DNA of 64,000 nucleotides from NCBI GenBank assembly GCA_037389465.1, contig JAZARR010000094.1, positions 30,538 to 94,537 of the forward strand. The letters run 5' to 3'. The notes below the pieces were generated by a model. That model did no database searches. It saw only the letters and a program-made list of their open reading frames with translations, and was not told where the DNA came from. Positions 61,018 to 64,000 of this stretch are shown piece by piece. The stretch's first letter is position 1, and each line of letters opens with the position of its first letter. This DNA comes from Baylisascaris procyonis. Its lineage: Eukaryota; Nematoda; Chromadorea; Rhabditida; Ascarididae. A program made the position numbers and the translations under genes.

Positions 61018-64000
61018 TAAGATGAATTCGCGGAGGCATGAAATTATCGCCTTCTACTGGTAGACGCACTATACCATCCTCGTCACGATACTGAAAGAAA
61101 AAGACAATTAGAGAGCATTAGCTCTGACTATTGACCAGTCATAAAGGAGTAAGCTATGAGGAGAATAAGTGGCAAAAAAGGACTGCAAATGAAACAACGA
61201 GGAAGATGGCTGTCACCAAAAATCAAAGCATCGAAACAGCATCGTTAAGCGATGCAACACAATGTCACATTGAAGTACATTAAAGAGCAGCATCATATCA
61301 ACATATTTATCGTACCAACTAACAAACTATTGAAATAAATGAAAAAAAACCAAACAAACGATAACCATTTCATGAATTGGTCCAGTGATAATGTGCGGTT
61401 CAATAAAACGTGGCCAAATAATAGGTATTCGTTGGTTGATAAGGGTGATTAACGTCGAGAAATGCGATTGCAGTTGTTGTGACTCATCAACAAGATCGAC
61501 CATAAACAATACACGCAACAATCCTTTCAATTCATCTGCAATATTCTATTTATTTTCTCATTCATAATTCATCTATATCGATGAAATTTTCAATTCAATA
61601 AACCTCATTTAACAAATTTCTGTCTTCATAATTTTTTTAGTTTTTATGAGCAAAACAAAACCGATTTCAAATATTTTTGCTTTGCAAAAATGGATTATTC
61701 GAGTAATGTTCGAAAGAAATTTCTAATCATGAAAAAAAAAACAGAATTCTCAACAAATGCCATCTGTCAACAAATACGGCATTAATATTACTAGCGGCTA
61801 TAACCTATTTTCTATACAATAGCCAAACTCATTGCATAAACAATATATAATTTGATAGATATTTGAAATATGTGATTTCAATGTTGAAACATTAAATAAA
61901 ATAAAAGTACAGAATGAGATGCGAATATCGTTCACCTTGCTCCTTGTCAACTTCACAAATAATCGCTTTCAGAGCGTTCAATAGACCGGCGTCTTCATAT
62001 TGACTACCCTTTGTTAATGTCATCTTCTTTCTTAAACATAGATACGATTAGGCAAATTAAACTAATCGCTATCTCTTCATCCTCTAAAATCGAACTTCAA
62101 CTAACAGCTGAGGTTTAACGATGATATCGACTACGGCATCTGATGCCAAACTAAATCTGAGACTATAAGTGAACGATCGCAGCACTGAATTTAGAAGATT
62201 GCTTTGCGTTAGAAATTTGTTTCCAAAAGTCGATTTTTTTTTTTTTCAAAGATGACAGATCAACAGCGGTGGGACGACCGTAGAAAATTACAGGAAAAAA
62301 AGCTTAAACATATTCCATTCGTCCTCGAATAGCAATACAACAGCCTTCTTACTACAGCAGAAAAAGTCCCCTACTTTTGAAATTCAAGGTGAAAATAATT
62401 CCTCAAATAGAAGGCACCATTCGGAAATGATCAATAATTGCAAATCGACAATAAAAACATCTAATCACATTACAATTATATAAGGCAGAATGATTTATTC
62501 ATAATCAACATTTGAACTTCTAAGAATCAATACTTTTATTATTATACACAGGTGTGAAAAGCATTTTTCCCACTATATACGAGTGACTATTTCGAGAAAT
62601 GACCGATAAAATGATGGAAATCAATTCTTTCAATAAAATGATATCAATGAAAACACTAACCGCTCAACACGCTTTTCCCGACGTGAAGCTGTCGATGCAC
62701 GCGAGAAACCACTCATCGTACTTGACGTCTCAGTTGATATCTGTTAGGAGCAATATTCACAAATATTTAAACCATAAAAACGAAATGTGCTTGAATTAAA
62801 GTACCTCGTCGAAAAGCAATCTCCCTTCTTCGTTTTAGCTTTTTCCAAATTGCAACATTTTTACGCTCCTCTCCGGTTAGCCTTTCACTTACTAAAGTTT
62901 TTTTTTTTAATAAGATCGACTCTTTCATTCAATATCCCACTTTTTCATTCATTAAACTCACTCCGCTATCCCATAAAGAATCAACAACTCCTTATACCAC
63001 TAAGAAATTCGAGATGCAAACCTCTAAAAGAAAGCAACCTCAGATTGTGTATCATCAACGCCATCCTCTCTGCTCGTCGACGCAAGAATTGCCGCCTTCT
63101 TTTCACGACGAATATGTTCGAGACGATCCGAGTATTCGTTGAGTTGCTTCATCCATACGTTTAAATGTTCGTCAACATCATGAAAACGTTTCATAGCGAA
63201 TTCACGAATGTAACGTATACCATCTACAATAGTATACTAATCGGATGAATACTCAAGCTAAAACGCTAGCGAAGAAGATTGTTGGCATATGCCCTTCAAC
63301 TAGAAAAAGAGAAATTGATTCGTATCATCTGCAACATTACAACGTATTTCCTCAATATGGCTATTGATAACAATTATTTGATTGTTGATTTCGATTTGAT
63401 ATAAACGGTGAGGATTTAATTTGATTTTTTTTAAAGTTTCGAAATGCTTCAATGAACTTTCACAATTATTGTCGTTGCATTCATATCTTTGAGTGTTTTA
63501 GCTAAAAAAAGGCTAAACAAAGCCCCCTCGCTGTTTGCTTAAAAGGGTTGGGATTTAAGTTCTCTCATATCATTGACCTACGTCTACGAAATGCTCAACT
63601 ATTTTTAAAGACGTACGAATAAATATAAATATTTGAATTCTTTAATGCTATCTGTAATTAAATCAAGAAATTCCATTTTTGTCATGACCTCAAGAATTGA
63701 AACTTAATGCATAAGAACTTTTGATTCTTCAAATATTATTGCTAATTTCTATCGTTTCTTATGAGATTTTTGTGACTATATTATTGCAAAATATCGTCAT
63801 CATTGAATACTCAGAAATTTTATCCACTCCATTGTTCTCTCCTTCCCTTCTCCCTTCCTATAGGTTTCATTTTCAATTACAAAAGATCATAACCGTCGAC
63901 CGATCTCGATGGTCAATTCATAATCGATATAAACACAGCAAAAAAAGAACTTCATCTAAATAGGACAACGGAAGAAATGAGCGTACCTGAATGATGACGA
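61018..64000 (-). CDS. Unrecognised multi-exon protein (partial)
   Basis: Consecutive minus-strand exons with matching phases: up to 63987 (cut by the window), 63223-63039, 62026-61936, 61535-61366, 61090-61018. The order of translated pieces is DGIRYIREFAMKRFHDVDEH with a charged helical stretch (EYSDRLEHIRREKKAA), then an acidic end; KMTLTKGSQYEDAGLLNALK; DELKGLLRVLFMVDLVDESQ leading to INQRIPIIWPRFIEPHII; and YRDEDGIVRLPVEGDNFMPP. All introns fit GT-AG. The protein looks helical and intracellular with no membrane segment visible. I do not recognise the family. The last exon seen ends in phase 1 at a GTAGGT donor, so at least one more exon follows at lower coordinates, not located. Confidence 0.6.

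Noticed and set aside
62787..63164. 125-codon plus-strand frame
   Set aside because: Antisense to a better supported minus-strand exon at 63223-63039.

Overview
This is a 64 kb piece of an AT-rich nuclear genome, almost certainly a nematode. The genes are multi-exon. Introns end in nematode-style TTTTCAG/TTTTAG acceptors, and several start codons sit a few bases after such an acceptor, as expected for spliced-leader trans-splicing. The recognisable proteins (U2AF large subunit, ataxin-10, XRN2, a PDK1-type kinase) are animal-like. No bacterial or viral genes were seen.

Region 1 (1-14663) is one tandem array of tRNA-Leu genes, all on the minus strand, with a period close to 199 bp. I count 74 copies plus the 5' tip of another cut by the window edge: 71 full length (43 anticodon AAG, 26 UAG, 2 CAG) and 3 lacking their 5' end. 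The tRNA bodies are nearly identical. The ~117 bp spacers vary, and many carry a small hairpin followed by a T-run on the tRNA strand. The array shows recent segmental duplication, locally homogenised units, and repeated copies of the same defects. Open reading frames in this region are by-products of the repeat. A decayed relic of the same tRNA lies near 45 kb.

Region 2 (17.4-33 kb, plus strand) holds the U2AF large subunit gene (splicing factor, ten exons) and then an ataxin-10 gene (ten exons). Ataxin-10 contains two copies of a ~530 bp fold-back element with 7 bp target duplications. One copy is in an intron; the other appears to split a coding exon.

Region 3 (33-49 kb, minus strand) holds a complete 19-exon XRN2 gene (nuclear 5'-3' exoribonuclease) convergent with ataxin-10. 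Beyond it are an unrecognised terminal exon, the tRNA relics, and a small single-pass membrane protein gene.

Region 4 (49-64 kb) has (TA)n microsatellites, a plus-strand PDK1-like kinase gene with no PH domain, two small secreted or membrane protein candidates on the minus strand, and the 3' part of an unrecognised multi-exon minus-strand gene that runs off the window. U2AF and XRN2 are general RNA-processing factors. Beyond that I see no evidence that these neighbours form a pathway or operon. Exon coordinates were derived by hand from splice consensus and reading-frame continuity.
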